Assembly: GCA_036429605.1 (NCBI GenBank)
Contig: JAVFKD010000002.1
Location: 1,116,001 to 1,180,000, forward strand
Source: Cladobotryum mycophilum
Taxonomy: Eukaryota; Ascomycota; Sordariomycetes; Hypocreales; Hypocreaceae
Length of the DNA: 64,000 bases
Reading direction: 5' to 3'
Part shown: positions 20,789 to 33,717 of the stretch, piece by piece
Numbering within the stretch: position 1 is the first letter of the stretch
How the letters are laid out: every line of letters starts with the position of its first letter
Translations under genes and position numbers: made by a program
Notes under the pieces: generated by a model
What the model saw: the letters and a program-made list of their open reading frames with translations, nothing else
What the model was told of the DNA's origin: nothing
The model's database searches: none

Positions 20789-23498
20789 ATGGACTTCAAC
20801 ACCTTTGAGGAGCCTTCGCCTTTTGCGCAGTTTTGGCAGCCTGGTGAAGGCCGCGGCAGTCTTGAGGGGGATGATGCGGCATCATCGTCGCTTAGCAGTC
20901 TAGCAAGCCAGGCATTGCAAACAGAAAATGATGAGGAACAGCATCATAGCCCGGAGGACGAGGTTGTTGATGGTGGTGTTCTACCAACTACTATTACAAC
21001 GAGCCAATCGTCTCGGACTCTACTCTCAATCACGAAGTCAGTCCCAGAGTCGGAGGGCAACGTCCTTCAATTGGATAGGGAATCGGTATCTACCAAGGAG
21101 ACGTCATCTCAGACCGCCCTCAATGTTTCATCCGGCTTCAGCCTTTCGCATTTGTTGAATGCTCCTGCAGGTCAGGACAAAACAGACACGACGGCAGGAG
21201 CTACTGGAACAGGAACCCATGATGTCACGGATGAGATGAATGCGCCAACATCAAATGAAGTAGGGGATATTGAAGGCAAATCAGCACAACAGCAAACATC
21301 ACCTATTGATGCAGCAGCACAATCAACAAACGGCGTGGGATCTAATGAGGAGAGAGCACATACAGAACCCCAGGAGGCACAGTCTACTAGTAACCAGTCA
21401 GATCGAGCAAAGTCAGTGCCCGTTACTTCGGCTGCTGTCAAAGCCCAGTCTACCATTATCAGGCTTCCCAGCGTCAGCAGTCCAGCTAGAGATTTTGGCC
21501 CAGGGGAAAAGGGTGAGGAAGAGTCTGCATTAGAAGCCCAGATTCACGAAGAAGTCATGGCACACTCACCCAGAGATTCTTACCCATCTGGAGAGCTTCA
21601 AGAGCCTCAGCCCCTGCCTTCAGCGAGAAAACGTCGCCGAAGCGCTTTTGAGATGCTGCAGGCGGAAACTGATAAACATCTCGGCAGCGACTACAACGAC
21701 AGTGACAAACGGCGTGCCTCCGCACCTGTATCGGTACCCCAGAAGACCCTTGGAAAGAAGTCGGGGAGTGGCTCGCTTATGCCGTTGCAGGTCGCTACAC
21801 TAACACCTGGCAAACGTGGACGTCCGAGGAAAAGCGAGGCGTCTGGAGTAACAGTGGCCTCAGGGACTAAGCAGCACAAAGTTACAAAAACTCCAGTCCA
21901 GCGCAAGTCTATGCGTACAATTAGCGCCGCAGAAGAGCTCCAAAGCAAAAGAATCCTAAGTAGCAAAAAGTTGCAAAATGATGGCGGCAACGAGGCTAGC
22001 AAAATTGAGGCGACACCAGTTTCTGCAAGACGAGGACGCCCACCAAAGGCAAGCATTGCCAAGCTGGCAGAGATGGCAGCAACAACAGATACACCCAAGA
22101 GACGTGGCAGACCACCAAAGCATGCAGCTACGCCAGCGTCTCAGAAAAGGGGCTCACGTAGGGAGAGTAATCCAATCACAGAATCAGGCCAAGACTTTGC
22201 AGTGGGGGTTGGTTCCATACTAAGGAATGTGCCATCCCCAAAGACATCAGCCAGAATCCTGAAACAACTTGAAGAATCATCTTCAAGGCCTGACACCCCT
22301 GCATCGGAGGTCAAGCGACGAGGTCGCCCACCAAAGAATACGAATGCTCTGACTACAGATGCCCCCCTCTTGCAGAGCCACAAGCAAATCCAAACTCAGG
22401 CCAGCGTAGCAGGCGGTCCCTTAACACCACCGAAGCTGAGGTTGCTTCGGGAGCGGAACCGACAACTGAGCATACAGAAAAGAGGGCTGAAGCTGAGCCA
22501 ACAGCACATGCGGACAATGAGACAAACGAAGCCCCGGCTAAAAGACGTGGAAGACAACCAAAACCCAAAGCTGTGGAGGAAAGTACAAGTCATCCTGTTG
22601 AAGAGCCTAGCGTGGCACCAAAGAAACGCGGAAGGCAGCCAAAGTCTGCCCCAGTCGAGAAACTCATATCTCTACCGATAGCAAACGACGCTAGCTCTGC
22701 TCCTGCCAAGAGAAGAGGACGGCCACCAAAATCTACCGCTACCGTAAAGGACAATCCTGAGTCTACGGCTAAGGAAGTAGGCTCGGGCCCCGCGAAGAGA
22801 CGAGGGAGGCCGGCAAACTCTACAGTTGAGAAGCAAAGCGTCTCTGAATCAGCTGAGGAACCAGCCCCGAAAAAGCGCGGAAGACCAGCAAATCCTGTAG
22901 AGCAAGTGTCCAAAATTCCAGCAAAACACGGAAGCGCGTCGAAATCCACAGAGGACCCGCCTACGCTTACAGAGCCTCCAAAAAACGCGGCCGCCCCAGC
23001 AAGAACCAGGCTCAAACACTTGAGGAGCCCAAGACCAAGAAAAGGCGTATAAGTGATGAGGATGAGTCAAAGGCAGAAGAGGCGGGCATTGTCGCTTTAG
23101 AGAATACTTCATCATCCGGCCGACGAGGGCGGGTTGTTAAATTTGATGTGCCCCAAACTATAACTGCCCCCGAATCCACGTCTCGGGGCCGGGGTCGCAA
23201 GGCAGCCATAGTGGAGGGCTCGTCATCTACGGACGATGCGCCGCCGTCTTCCCGACCTCGTGGCCGCCCTGGCCGCAAACCCAAGGGATCGGAGGACGCA
23301 AAGACACCGGTAGTTGAACCTATGGAGACGAATACGGAGACTAAACCCAAGGAACGACGTGGGCGGCCTGCTGGGACACAACGCACTGAGGGCATGGTGG
23401 GGCCTCTTCAGACAGCCGTCATGATCAAGTCACCAGCAAAGAACGCCGGAGGAGCCGCAACAACTAATTTGCGACGCAGTGGGCGATCAAAAGCTTAA
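20789..23498 (+). CDS. Multi-AT-hook nuclear protein
   Basis: Single exon, 903 aa after bridging two frame breaks. One is near a CCC run at about 22420 and one is in an A run at about 22980-22986; two added bases make the length a multiple of three, and AT-hook motifs continue across both breaks. The N-terminal 250 residues are acidic and Ser/Thr/Gln-rich and probably disordered. From about residue 340 to the end at least ten copies of the AT-hook core (R/K-R-G-R-P-x-K and variants such as RGRQPK) are spaced by 20 to 40 residues. AT-hooks bind the minor groove of AT-rich DNA. No catalytic domain is visible. It probably has a chromatin or transcription role, inferred from the hooks. It shows no sign of belonging to the RiPP cluster. 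Confidence 0.85.
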
Positions 23499-24020
23499 GT
23501 TTTTCTATACTTGATGTTTTCTTTTAGTTTGGGAGGGTAACACTTTGCTTTGAGCGTCAGGACTTGCTTCTAGGAATTGGCTCTGGGTTCAAAAGGCATG
23601 GATGGATCAACGCTAGCGCAAAAGCGTGTGTAGAATTGGGGTTTAAACACGGCATAATAAAGGCGCTACTATGTGATACATGGTCTGATTTCCGTTCGAG
23701 ATACCTTGTTGATTTCAATGGGACATTCATGGTGTGTTTGACTGTGCGAAGGTTGAAGTATCCCAGCCGAAGTATCATTGCCTACCTATCGTAATAGCTA
23801 CAAGTATATAATTATCTCGCCAATGTGGGCCTAAACTAAGGGGCGAGCTCCCGTCCTTGGTTAGCCCTCGCACGGGTTGCCTACGAGTAGAGTCGGTGTG
23901 CGGAATCGGCCATCAGTTCGAGAGATAAATATCGCCTTCGGATCCTGTACAAACAAACGCAAAGCAAAGATAGGGGCATTGCAGCAAATAGTATATTACA
24001 GCTCTGAACATAATACCATC
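23499..24020. other. Intergenic, no gene seen
   Basis: 3' flank of the AT-hook gene and promoter of the methyltransferase. An open frame that extends upstream of 24021 from about 23877 precedes the first plausible ATG and is probably 5' UTR. Confidence 0.45.
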
Positions 24021-25034
24021 ATGACACCGGCGCAGATTGATGCCCCAGAGGATACCCATCGAGCGGGAGATGACACAGAAGCCAGCAATACAGTCAGGGA
24101 GGGCGATTCCATCGATGCACTGATTTTCTCAGAATGGGCCTCTACGGTTTATCAGCAAAAACTACCAGAGGACATTTCCTCATTCCGCCATCTCTTGGAA
24201 ACGTGGGCCAGGATCCCTCCCGGAGAAATAGATGATCATCTCTACAAAATTGTAAGACCCAACTACAGGCATTTTTCATCCTTGCTCTTGAGCTGAACAA
24301 GTCGAACCTCCTAGCGCGATAACGCCTTGTTCGTACAGAAATACCCTTGCATCTGCGACTGGGCCTTTACCAACCTGAGCAAGACCCTCACGGAAGATTT
24401 CCAAGCCGCCATCAAACGCCTGCAAGCACCAAACTCGGGGGATGCGCTTCTCGATCTGGGGTGCTGTCTGGGCCAGATAGTGCGGCAACTTGCCTATCAG
24501 GGTATACCCACCGAGAAGCTGTACGGCGCGGATTTATTCCAGGAGTTTTTAGATATAGGCTTTGAGCTGTTTAGGGATGAGGGGAAGTGGCCGGCCGATC
24601 ACTTCACCGCCATTGATTTGCTCTCCAAGGATGAGGGAGTCAAGGAGAAATTACAGGGCAAGGTGACAATCATCCACGCAGCCAAGCTGTTCCACCTCTT
24701 CGACTGGGCGGACCAAGTCAGCATCGCCGTCCGAGTGCTCGACTTCCTGAAGCCAGACGTGCCGAACCCCATGATCTTCGGCAACCAGGTCGGCAAGCGC
24801 GACAATCCGGGGACTACGCCCATTGCGGGGATAAATCTGTTCCTGCACAATCCGGGGACGCTGCAGAGAATGTGGGACGAGGTTGGGGAGGCGACGGGCA
24901 CGAGGTGGAGGGTTGAGGCGGCGTTTTTGGATAAGAAGGCGGAGGAGCTGCCTGGGCTTTCGGAGGATTGCTGGTATTTGGGGTGGGCCGTTTATAGGGA
25001 TGTTGAAGAAGAGGGTAATGCAAAGGATGCATAA
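24021..25034 (+). CDS. SAM-dependent methyltransferase, AusD/Trt5-like
   Basis: Exon 1 is 24021-24251 and exon 2 is 24339-25034, with an 87-nt intron; both exons are whole codons, giving 308 aa. The SAM-binding motif LLDLGCCLGQ lies at about residues 114-123, followed by LYGADLFQEFLDIGFELF and IIHAAKLFHLFDW. This set is typical of the fungal class I-like methyltransferases of the AusD/Trt5 type, which act in secondary metabolism in characterised cases. LHNPGT and CWYLGWAVYRD lie near the C-terminus. It is intact. It lies about 4 kb beyond the ABC exporter, separated by the AT-hook gene, and no cluster motif was noticed upstream, so a role in the peptide pathway is unsupported. The substrate is unknown. 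Confidence 0.85.
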
Positions 25035-25127
25035 GAAGATGAAAGACGATGGAGATTCTGTAATACCATTGAAAAGATGCAATAGTCCATTACATCACTA
25101 GAAAGGGCCCTCAAAAAGATCTAAACC

Positions 25128-25955
25128 TCACTTACGACAAATCACCTCCCCATGCAGCACCGTAAACCACGCATCCTCCCGCTCCCCCCATCTCCTCCAC
25201 GCGCCCGCCACTCTTTCCAGCCCCTCCTCGTCCGCCACCCCGTTCCCGACCGCCGTCCTCGCAAACGAGCTGGCCACCGTCCTCTCCGCCCACAGCCCGC
25301 TCCACCACGCAATCTCCTCGGGTGTGCTGTAGCACCACGTGCTCGAGCTGCTCGCGACGTCGCCCGGCCCGAACCCGGCCCGGCGCGCCCAGGCGTGCAC
25401 CATGCGGCCCGCGTCCGGCTCCCCGCCGTTGGCCCTGGCGTTGAAGGAATATATCTTCTGCCAGGCGTCCATGCCGTCGTCTTGGGGGTACCACACGAAG
25501 CCGCCGTAGTCGGACTCCCTCGCCGCGACGATACCTCCCGTCTTGGCGACACGCCTCATCTCCTTGAGTATGCCCACGGGGTCCTTGACATGCTGCAGCA
25601 CCTGATGGCAGACCACCACATCAAACGTCTCGTCCTCAAAGGCCAAGGCGTTGGCGTCCCCCTCCACAAAGTCCACGTTCTCCACGCCCTTTTCCTTGGC
25701 CAGGTTGCGCGCCTGGGTGAGAACCTCCCCCGCCTTCTCCAGTCCCGTGACGTGACCCTGGGGCACGTAGGCGCTGGCGTAGTCCACGGTAATAGTCCCC
25801 GGACCGCAGCCAATGTCGAGGATTCTCATGTGAGGCTTGAGGTGCGGGAGGAGGTAGGCCGCGGAGTTGGCGGCGGTGCGCCAGGTGTGCGAGCGCAGGA
25901 CGGAGGCGTGGTGGCCGTGGGTGTAGGTTGCGGACTCGGACTTGCGATCCATCAT
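25128..25955 (-). CDS. UbiE/COQ5-type class I methyltransferase
   Basis: 275 aa if translation starts at the ATG at 25955 (the next codon is also ATG). The frame stays open to an ATG at 26048, but the family N-terminus matches YTHGHHASVLRSHTWRTA shortly after 25955. Motif I is ILDIGCGPGTITVDY, followed by VTGLEKAGEVL and FDVVVCHQVLQHVKDP, the usual order of UbiE-like enzymes that methylate small molecules. GC at third positions is high compared with neighbours. It converges tail to tail with the methyltransferase at 24021-25034 with a 93-bp gap. The substrate is not inferable. A long plus-strand open frame over the same DNA is an antisense shadow created by the codon bias. Confidence 0.85.
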   Translation of the reverse strand: MMDRKSESATYTHGHHASVLRSHTWRTAANSAAYLLPHLKPHMRILDIGCGPGTITVDYASAYVPQGHVTGLEKAGEVLTQARNLAKEKGVENVDFVEGDANALAFEDETFDVVVCHQVLQHVKDPVGILKEMRRVAKTGGIVAARESDYGGFVWYPQDDGMDAWQKIYSFNARANGGEPDAGRMVHAWARRAGFGPGDVASSSSTWCYSTPEEIAWWSGLWAERTVASSFARTAVGNGVADEEGLERVAGAWRRWGEREDAWFTVLHGEVICRK

Positions 25956-26572
25956 GGTGATGTTTTGGTGGCTGCAAATTTGCCTGAAAAAGGAAGTAGA
26001 GTATTCTTTTGCTCTGTTGACTCTGGAGATGAGGAACAAAGATTGCATTTGATGCTTTTTGGGGGGAATTGAGCTTGATACTTATATATCTTACGACGTC
26101 ATGCCGTTGGTACTGCTGCCACTTATACGAAGTTCCCCAGTTTGCTTCTGTAGGTCCGGTATCGGAGAAGGGTCAAATCTGTCTTGGAAAGGGCATCCAA
26201 TACTACTTCTTGGAATTAGCATCGTATGCTACCTACAGCATGTGGAATCATTTGCTGCCTTTCTTTTAATGTAAAGGGGGTGTTTATTGTTCGCCGAAGT
26301 CGGGGTGTTGAAAATAAATGTGATGTAGGTAAGATTGGTTTTCGGGTTGAATGGGTTGCGATGCGAGTTCCAAGTTGATATTGCTCCGGGGGCACGATAT
26401 GAATCACTCTAATGTCAACGAATGAGAAAAGAAAAGAAAAGAAAAGAAAACCTAATAGACAAAAATGTCAGAAAATGAATATGTATTGGTATCCAATTTC
26501 CGTGATAGCCACCTAAAAACGCCAGTCATGGTCCCAATATCAAGCAGATTACCTAATAGTATCTAGCATCTA
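25956..26572. other. Intergenic with an (AAAAG)n tract
   Basis: Promoter of the methyltransferase on one side and 3' flank of the AAA+ gene on the other. A perfect GAAAA repeat of about five units lies at 26425-26450. No gene is seen. Confidence 0.5.
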
Positions 26573-28917
26573 CTACTCATACAAGTCCGCATCCACATCC
26601 CCCTCCTTCGTCGCATGCGGGCTCGTCACCTTTATGCCATTCTCCATCCTCTGCAGCGAAATAGGATATCCCTTTTGCTCGCACCAGCTCCGCACCATCT
26701 TCACCGCGTTCTTAATCTCGCGGCCGTTGAGCTGCCACAGCGACAGCTCCCTGAGGTCCCCGTCGTCCAGCGGCCTCTCGACTTCCTTGCCCTTTGGCTC
26801 CGCGGGCCCTTCTTCTCCTTGTTCTCCCGAGGACTTGATCTCCTGGATCTCGGGCAGGCGCTCCAGGAACTTGCGCCAGATAGCCTCGCGGGCGTCCCTG
26901 GTGAGGGCCTGGAAGAGCAGGTGAAGGCTAACGCGGCTGCGGAAGGCGGGGTCGATGGTGTGATACAAGTTGGTGGTGAGGAAGATGATGCCGCGGAAGT
27001 ACTCGAGCTCGCGGAGGAAGATGCTGACCAATTCGTTGCGCTGGATGTCATTGGGGTTGCGTTCTGCCATGAAGACGTCGGCCTCGTCGAGCAGCACCAC
27101 CGCATCCCAGTCCGTCGCCATCTCAAACACACGCTTGATATTCGCACCGAGCGCGGCAGCATTGATCCCAAGATCCTCAGCCTGTAGATAAAAGAGCGGT
27201 CTGTGTGTGCGGTCGGCGACGGCCTCGGCTGTGAGCGTCTTGCCCGTGCCGGGGGGACCAGAGAGGAGGATGATGAGGCCTTGGCCCTTGCCGACAATGA
27301 CATCTTCCATTGGTGCCGGGGCAGCATCACCGGCTGCTGTTGATCCGGACGACGGTGTTAGAGCCTGAGATGCGTTGCGTTTGCAGTTGTGGTTCTGGAC
27401 AAAGGAGAGCACAAGGTCTTTTTGCTGATCGTCGTAGACAAGGTGGGAGTATGCAGTGTCGTTCCATACCATGGGTTCGACATCCTCGACGTAAAAGTTG
27501 ACTAAGAAGTATCATAATTAGCCATTCTGTTCCATCCCGGGGGGGAATGTTCAAGGTCAACTTACCCCACAGCTTATTCTTCAAAGCATACCCGCCCATC
27601 AATCCCGTGATGAAACACAGTTCCTCCTCTCGAGAAGACATCATCTGTTTATTCTTCAGGAAATCATCGTCGCCAAATTTCTTGCCACCGTTTTTTCTCA
27701 GGGCTGCTTCGTTAAAAGAACCGTCATCGCTGTCATTGTCCGAATCCCCATCCGAATCCGAATCAAACAAGCCAAATCCCATGCGCTTTACTGCCGGGTC
27801 TTCATTCTCCCGCCTGCCACGCGCCAGATGATACTTGTTATAGCCGGCGACGTCAATGAGGACGCGGCCCTGGACGTTGTGCCTCTCGATCTCGCAATCC
27901 TCGTTGTAGTGAAGGGCAATGCCGTTGTAGCAGCGGTACTGAAGACCCTGGAGGTCGAGCACCTTCCGGCCGCGGGCAATGAGTCGCCTCCTGATGCCCT
28001 CCGGGTCCGGGTGGAATTCAAGCGGGAAGTGCTCAAGCTCCCTGATGGGCTTGTTACCTTCGAACATGGGAATGGGCAGGGTCTCGTTGTGCCAAACGAA
28101 CTGTTCTCCGTTGAACTTGAGAACCTTGACCTTGACAAGGAGGAAGTTGCCCTTTTCTTTCCGGACGTACGAGGTGCTTTCGACCTTGCAGAGAAACTCC
28201 GAGTTGATGCCAAAACTATAGACGGTCGAGCCTCTGGGGAAAAGAGTCCATGCCGTTTTGTAATCAATCAGGCCGCTTGCCTGGAGGTTCTTCTTCTTGA
28301 TCCTCATCTCGCCAAACATTTCATCCATGACGCGAACAAGGAGCTTCAGGTACGAATGGAGCTGGTCGGAAGATGGAGTTTTCTTGTACAGTGCGATAAT
28401 GTCATCCTGGCAGAACCAGAGGCCACGAAACGGGGATTCAAAGGAGGCCGTCTCGTTGACGTCAAGGTGGACGTCTTCCTTCTTCAGGATGGGCTCCAGG
28501 GCGGCGACGAGCGCCGGGTTTTGGACTTCGATCTTGTGGTACTTGAGGGGATACCTCCCCCGATGCAAGGCTTGAGGCGGTCCTTGACCTTGAAGACCTT
28601 GATGGCGACACGGTCCTGGGCACGAGCTGCGGATTTGGAGAGCTGCTTGGGGGGTAGTCGACCCAATCGTAATCATGCGAGTTGGAGTTGCGGCCTTCAA
28701 ACATGGTCTTGATGGAGAGGTCAGTGCCAAAGGAGGCATCCTTGCCATTGTTTTTGGACTCATCGCCGGTCGCAGTAGCAGCAGTAGCATCGTCGTTCTT
28801 TTCATCAAGAGAAGTCGACACAGCGGTGTCCTTTGCGGGAAATATTTTGCAACGCCATTTCCAAACGAAATCAGACACCGTCTCGCGATCAATATCCCTA
28901 ATGTCGCTCCAACGCAT
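26573..28917 (-). CDS. AAA+ ATPase with N-terminal DUF7025-like domain
   Basis: Exon 1 is 27566-28917 and exon 2 is 26573-27501, with a 64-nt intron, giving about 760 aa. Exon 1 changes frame twice: at a run of six C (coding strand) near 28650 and at a G run near 28562. Two missing bases make the total exactly divisible by three, and the protein reads smoothly across (VDYPP to KQLSKSAA, then GRYPLKYHKIEVQ). The N-terminal half has the pattern of fungal DUF7025 proteins (SPFRGLWFCQDDI, SGLIDYKTAWTLFPRG). The C-terminal half is an AAA+ module: Walker A GPPGTGKT, Walker B VVLLDEADVFM, sensor-like IIFLTTNL and the Arg region DPAFRSRVSLH. An acidic Ser/Asp stretch separates the halves. The start is the first in-frame ATG. 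The role is unknown; such proteins are common housekeeping-type fungal ATPases. Confidence 0.85.
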
Positions 28918-31900
28918 AATGGGCGAGTCGTCCGGGGGAAGTGGTAAGCCGAAGAAGCTTACTACCACCAGTTTCAAGAAATAGAGGAAAGATGGAAGTA
29001 AAGAGGATGAATGAATAAAGACATGATGGCTGGATTATAAGTAGTTAAATATGCTCGTCTCAATTTTCTTTGTTTTTTCGTTCGTACAATATAGAAGAAG
29101 AAGAAAGCCCCTACGTAGGACTTCCAGTAAAAAAGTCCTCCTTCCTGCAAAGCTGCCTATGCTGCCCGCTGCCTCGCTGGATGCCTATCGCGAGGAGGCG
29201 TCCAACCAGGATGCACGCAGCCGCTTGGCCGATGAGTCAAACAGAAAAAAGTGAACAGGCATCATCCTCATGGGCCGCGGCTCATCTCATTAATCTATCC
29301 ATGCAGATCGGCAGGGATACACGGGATGGATCTGGCGGTAGTTGAAAACGAGGCTTGGAGGTTAATCTGAATGAGCCCAGTTCCGAGTGAAGAAACACGG
29401 GTTCCTCTGCTCCATAACTCTGGCACTCTAGGTTCCCCTCTACCTAGCTGTTAATCCCCCGCCGTTGGGTTGCAGACAGAGAGCTTCAAGGGGGCTGGAC
29501 AGGGCTGAGTCACTCCGCGAAGCTTGGGCCAAACAGTCAAAAACTTCATCTACCAACCGACTTACTCTATTCATTGTTCGTTGTATTGAGCTATTGGAGA
29601 GTTCCTCTTTGTTTTGTGTAGATGAGTGCTTCATCTCATTTCTCCCCTTTCTCATATCGTATTTCTCTCGTATCACCATTCATAATCAAAACTTAGGCAA
29701 CCATCATCTTCTTATTGACCATGATGGTAAACACGACATGCACTAACACTCCCAGCCAGTGCCATACCCGAGATATCCATGCTGCTTTCGCGGCGCAGCA
29801 CCTCTGGCGGCTCAAAGTCCGGCGCAGTAGAATCTCTCCAAATCCAGCTTCCCAGCCATCCCTTTGTGGCAATAATTTTCATAAATGTGGTTCACGTTTG
29901 ACGTAAATGGGAGATTCCAGACACCGTCGTTTGACTACATAGATTGATTGCTGAATAAGTGGTCCTCTCATGTGGTGGAAGCCTAGCCATGGCCAGGACC
30001 TCCCATATTTAACCCACAATCGAGCGCGTTATTCCTCAAATAACAAGGTACAGTGTAGAGGCAATCATCATGTTGCAATTGCTCTGCAAAGTCTCTAAAA
30101 CTGCATACTCCTGTATTCTTCGTCCAGTTTGGCAGGCCGGTTCAGTCCTGCTTATGCCATTCATCTCCACAATGAGCACTGCCAACCTCATGCCGTGCAA
30201 CCATGGTTGGCGCCCTTCCAACGACTGCAAAGTGTCTGGGTAATCTCTTATCTATTGTGCAAGTAAATAGATACGTACACGGCCTGGGTTGGCCGTGGTC
30301 TGGGAGTGAGAGGCGTGAAACTGGCGTCGGTACTCATCTGATTGTGCAGGGTTCATTTAGCTCCTTTGAGGTCACCAACTTTAATGAGTGATCAACTCCG
30401 TGCAATGAGTTTCCAGAAAACCACTTCGGAGTATACTCCGAAAAAATAAAACTCTTCTACTTCCATTGATATCGATGTTACCCAACCCAGCGATCGTGGA
30501 CTGAGATGATCCACTAGGGAGTATCAGTAGTAGTAGTAGCCGTAGTAAGTAGTTATAGAACAAATATTATTGATTGCTGTCTCATGTCATCCATCTGTGT
30601 ACCTGTACTTTTCAACGCGATTAGAAGCTTTCCAATCACGACGCATTGCGAGAATAATTCGACTGGGGGCCCCCGCTGTCCACTCACACATGCTTAAGTG
30701 CAGCTCTTTAAACCTCCCGAGGCAAGTCGTCCGCTTCTGTTTAGACTAGAGCACTTTGGATTGGCCATAGACGTGAGTGGCCCACTGCGTATGACCTCTG
30801 GATGGCATAGAGCCTGCAATTCAGAGTCCAAGTATGTATTAATGACATACAGACGGCATCATCAAATCTTGGATGCCGCCGTAAACGCCACTGGGACATA
30901 GGTGGCACTCTCCTATTGCTCGGGCTAATCTGGGAACTCGACGGCAGCAAGGGGCTTCGTGAAACACCATCGCCATGACTAAAATAAGCGACATATGCAG
31001 AACGGTGACTACCACACAGTAATTTGCGACATGGCAATCATGGGCTAATAGATGCATTCGGCATACCTAATGTAGAATTAACGATAACGTAAATCATTGT
31101 CATGTATGCAATAGAGCCCCTATACGTAAATGGTTCAACGTCTGGGCCTCATCATGTTTCCGAAAGCCGCTTCGTATGATGCCTGACAGCCCATGGAGCA
31201 ATCCCACTGCACAAAGTACGACCATGAGAGAGGTGCGCGACATTGGGTATCTACAATGGAACGCTCGTGACTCGGTTTTGTAGGAAACTTGGCGGGCACT
31301 GTGACCTTGAAAAAGCGGAGTTTGACGCGACAAACGCTGCGTACCTGTGAGCGGCAGGGTGTGGTTGGGATCTTGTAGGAGGGAGGATCGCTGGACCTAA
31401 CTCGTCCGAGACATACATGTCCAAGATCACGAGTAAAGTAATGTTCCGCCTCAGACATGGCTGGTGCTCTCTGCCGGGTTACGAGGCCCCAAACCTCAAA
31501 AGCAAAGATATATGCAGAGAACTTCTAGGAGATTGATAATAGATCGAAGCTCCCTCTCCCCCTATTGAAGTTAAGCATGACCGAATGTTTGGCTTTAAGT
31601 TCCAGGATGTCAAGCGGAGGGCTTGGGTAAGAATTTCCCGCGCGGTCCTTAATCACGGCGTACCTACACCTGCTTTTGTGTTAGCGACGTCCTTGAACTA
31701 GGCTTTTGTGTGATTCCTGTTGGGAACGTGGTAGGGGTTTATAGGCTAGTGGGAAAGGTAACCGTTTTTTCCAGGGGATAAGTGAGATGCCTAGCAGCAT
31801 ATGCAACAACCACCCTGGCGTAAAGGGCCATCGTTCGTTGTCACGATCACCCAGGCAAGGTGCGGTGTAAGTTGAACAGAAATCGTACAGATCGATGTGG

Positions 31901-33717
31901 AAGACGATCTTGAGTTCGAGAACTTGTCTCTCTGCAAGGGGGCGCTTCGATCTTCCGCCGCGACACTTGGCCAGGATATGGCCAGAGCTTTGTGAACTGC
32001 ATAGACCTGGTCCAGCCAAAGGTTTCCATCCATCCTAAATCATCTCGCTCCCCTAGAAGAAACTCCCCTGCCCCTACCTTGATGCCTTCGCATAACACTA
32101 CCGCAGTCTAGCGCTGACAGGGCAGCAACGCCACATCATACGAGTAGAACCGCGGGGAAGCAATCCGAAGGATTTCAATGAAGGGTGAAGAGAATGGGAT
32201 GGCAAGCTGATCTTGCCTAGGAAAAGTCTTCAAGGCTGCCGAGCTCCGGTACTCTTCGTCGCCCTTCAACATCGCTCGCGATCCGATATCGTCGTCGAGG
32301 CCATGGTTCGCGTCTTGGTTAGTGACCGACGTTCCGTTGTTGAGTCCACCTGCATGCTCATCTAAAAGCTGACCAATCTCGAGTGTTTTCTATCCTAGAC
32401 CACAAATGCCACGGGTTCACATGGAGGGGAAAGCCGATGCCTGGTGTCGCTAAGTGGGAGGCCGTTACACATCCAGACCACAAGTAGGTAGGAGGGGACG
32501 ACAATGATCGGCTTCAATAGGAAGAAGAGTATCCGGACATGGAATTAAACCATGAATGAGATGATGAAGCAAGAATTCAGTGCATACATCGCCAATAGTC
32601 GTTGAGAACAACCGTAATCAAGCGGTGCGGGAAAACATGATGCCATTCGGTGCCGTCATCGGCTGAGAATGGGACTTCTGCACGGTACTGCATACTAAAG
32701 GCGTACAGTGGGTACCCCAGAGCCATCTTAGTATAGAACTGTCATGAAGATCAGTGATTGCTTCAGGTATAGCAGACAGGTAATGCTGTTGCTTTGAACG
32801 ATTCCGCAAAGCAAGGGACTTCTTTCCACGCACCGAGATGACAGCGTGGGAACGGCACTTTGCCATGGACAAGGTTGTTTTTATGCAGGCCCGAGCATTT
32901 TAAGCTCAGAAACGTTAGCCTCCTGGGATAAAGAATGCAAAACAAGGGTGGGTGCAGCAAATCATGGAAAACGTCGTCCTTTTCATATCAGACTGTGGGG
33001 GAGCGGAACTTCTTATCTGATGAATGAATATCGAGACGATCCAGAAAAGGCCCAAATTCCGAATAAAGACTTGGCCGCCAATGTTCCGCCTTTTATCTTA
33101 GGTAATACCTATGCTGTTGGAATTAATTTTTGGTCTGTGTTACACGGTGTCTGACTCGAGCACGATCGAACACATGGCTGTTGCATGACACCGAATTTTT
33201 TTACTCACCTTCTCTTTTAATGGGAGATCGAGATTCATCGATGTGGCCTGTGTATAGGGAGTCCTCCATAGGCGATGAGACAAGTCACAGCTATACAGAC
33301 CGCTTATCTCCCTCCAGAAATGACACGCATTGCCGCCCAAATCAGAGATTCTCATGTCGTACAAGCACGCATCATGATGCGATGTCGCGGCTTGGCAACT
33401 GCAGTCTGTCCCTTCGGCTATGCACCATGTCAGTGCCCTCTTGCGGCTCTTTGACCCATATTCTCGCTGGCGGAGGGCAAACAACATATAAACTGGCGGC
33501 ATGCATATTAAGGCCGGCGCATTGGGCACGCTCAATCCTGTGCTCCATCAGGACGACGTGTCATGGCATTTGTTCATTCGCATTCGGTCGCCTCTCTAAA
33601 TGAAAGTAATTCCGCCATGAATTCTCTATCAACTGTAAATTTGTTAGTCCGCCATAGTAGTCAGTCAATATCTCTGGTATATTGTCATAATCCCTCACAT
33701 TATTATCATCCCACGTC
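28918..33717. other. 4.8-kb stretch without a supportable gene
   Basis: Open frames are short and lack family features. One stretch on the minus strand at about 31680-32360 keeps protein-like composition between scattered stops and could be a decayed gene; I do not recognise it. (TAG)n lies near 30527. No transposon ends or RNA genes are recognised. Confidence 0.4.

Noticed and set aside
25152..26072. 306-codon plus-strand open frame
   Set aside because: Antisense shadow of the methyltransferase, caused by its GC-biased third positions.
27828..28712. 294-codon plus-strand open frame
   Set aside because: Antisense to the AAA+ ATPase exon, with no family features.
31681..32019. Decayed gene on the minus strand
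   Set aside because: Protein-like composition between stops only; no family motif could be named, so it is mentioned under the intergenic entry and not called.
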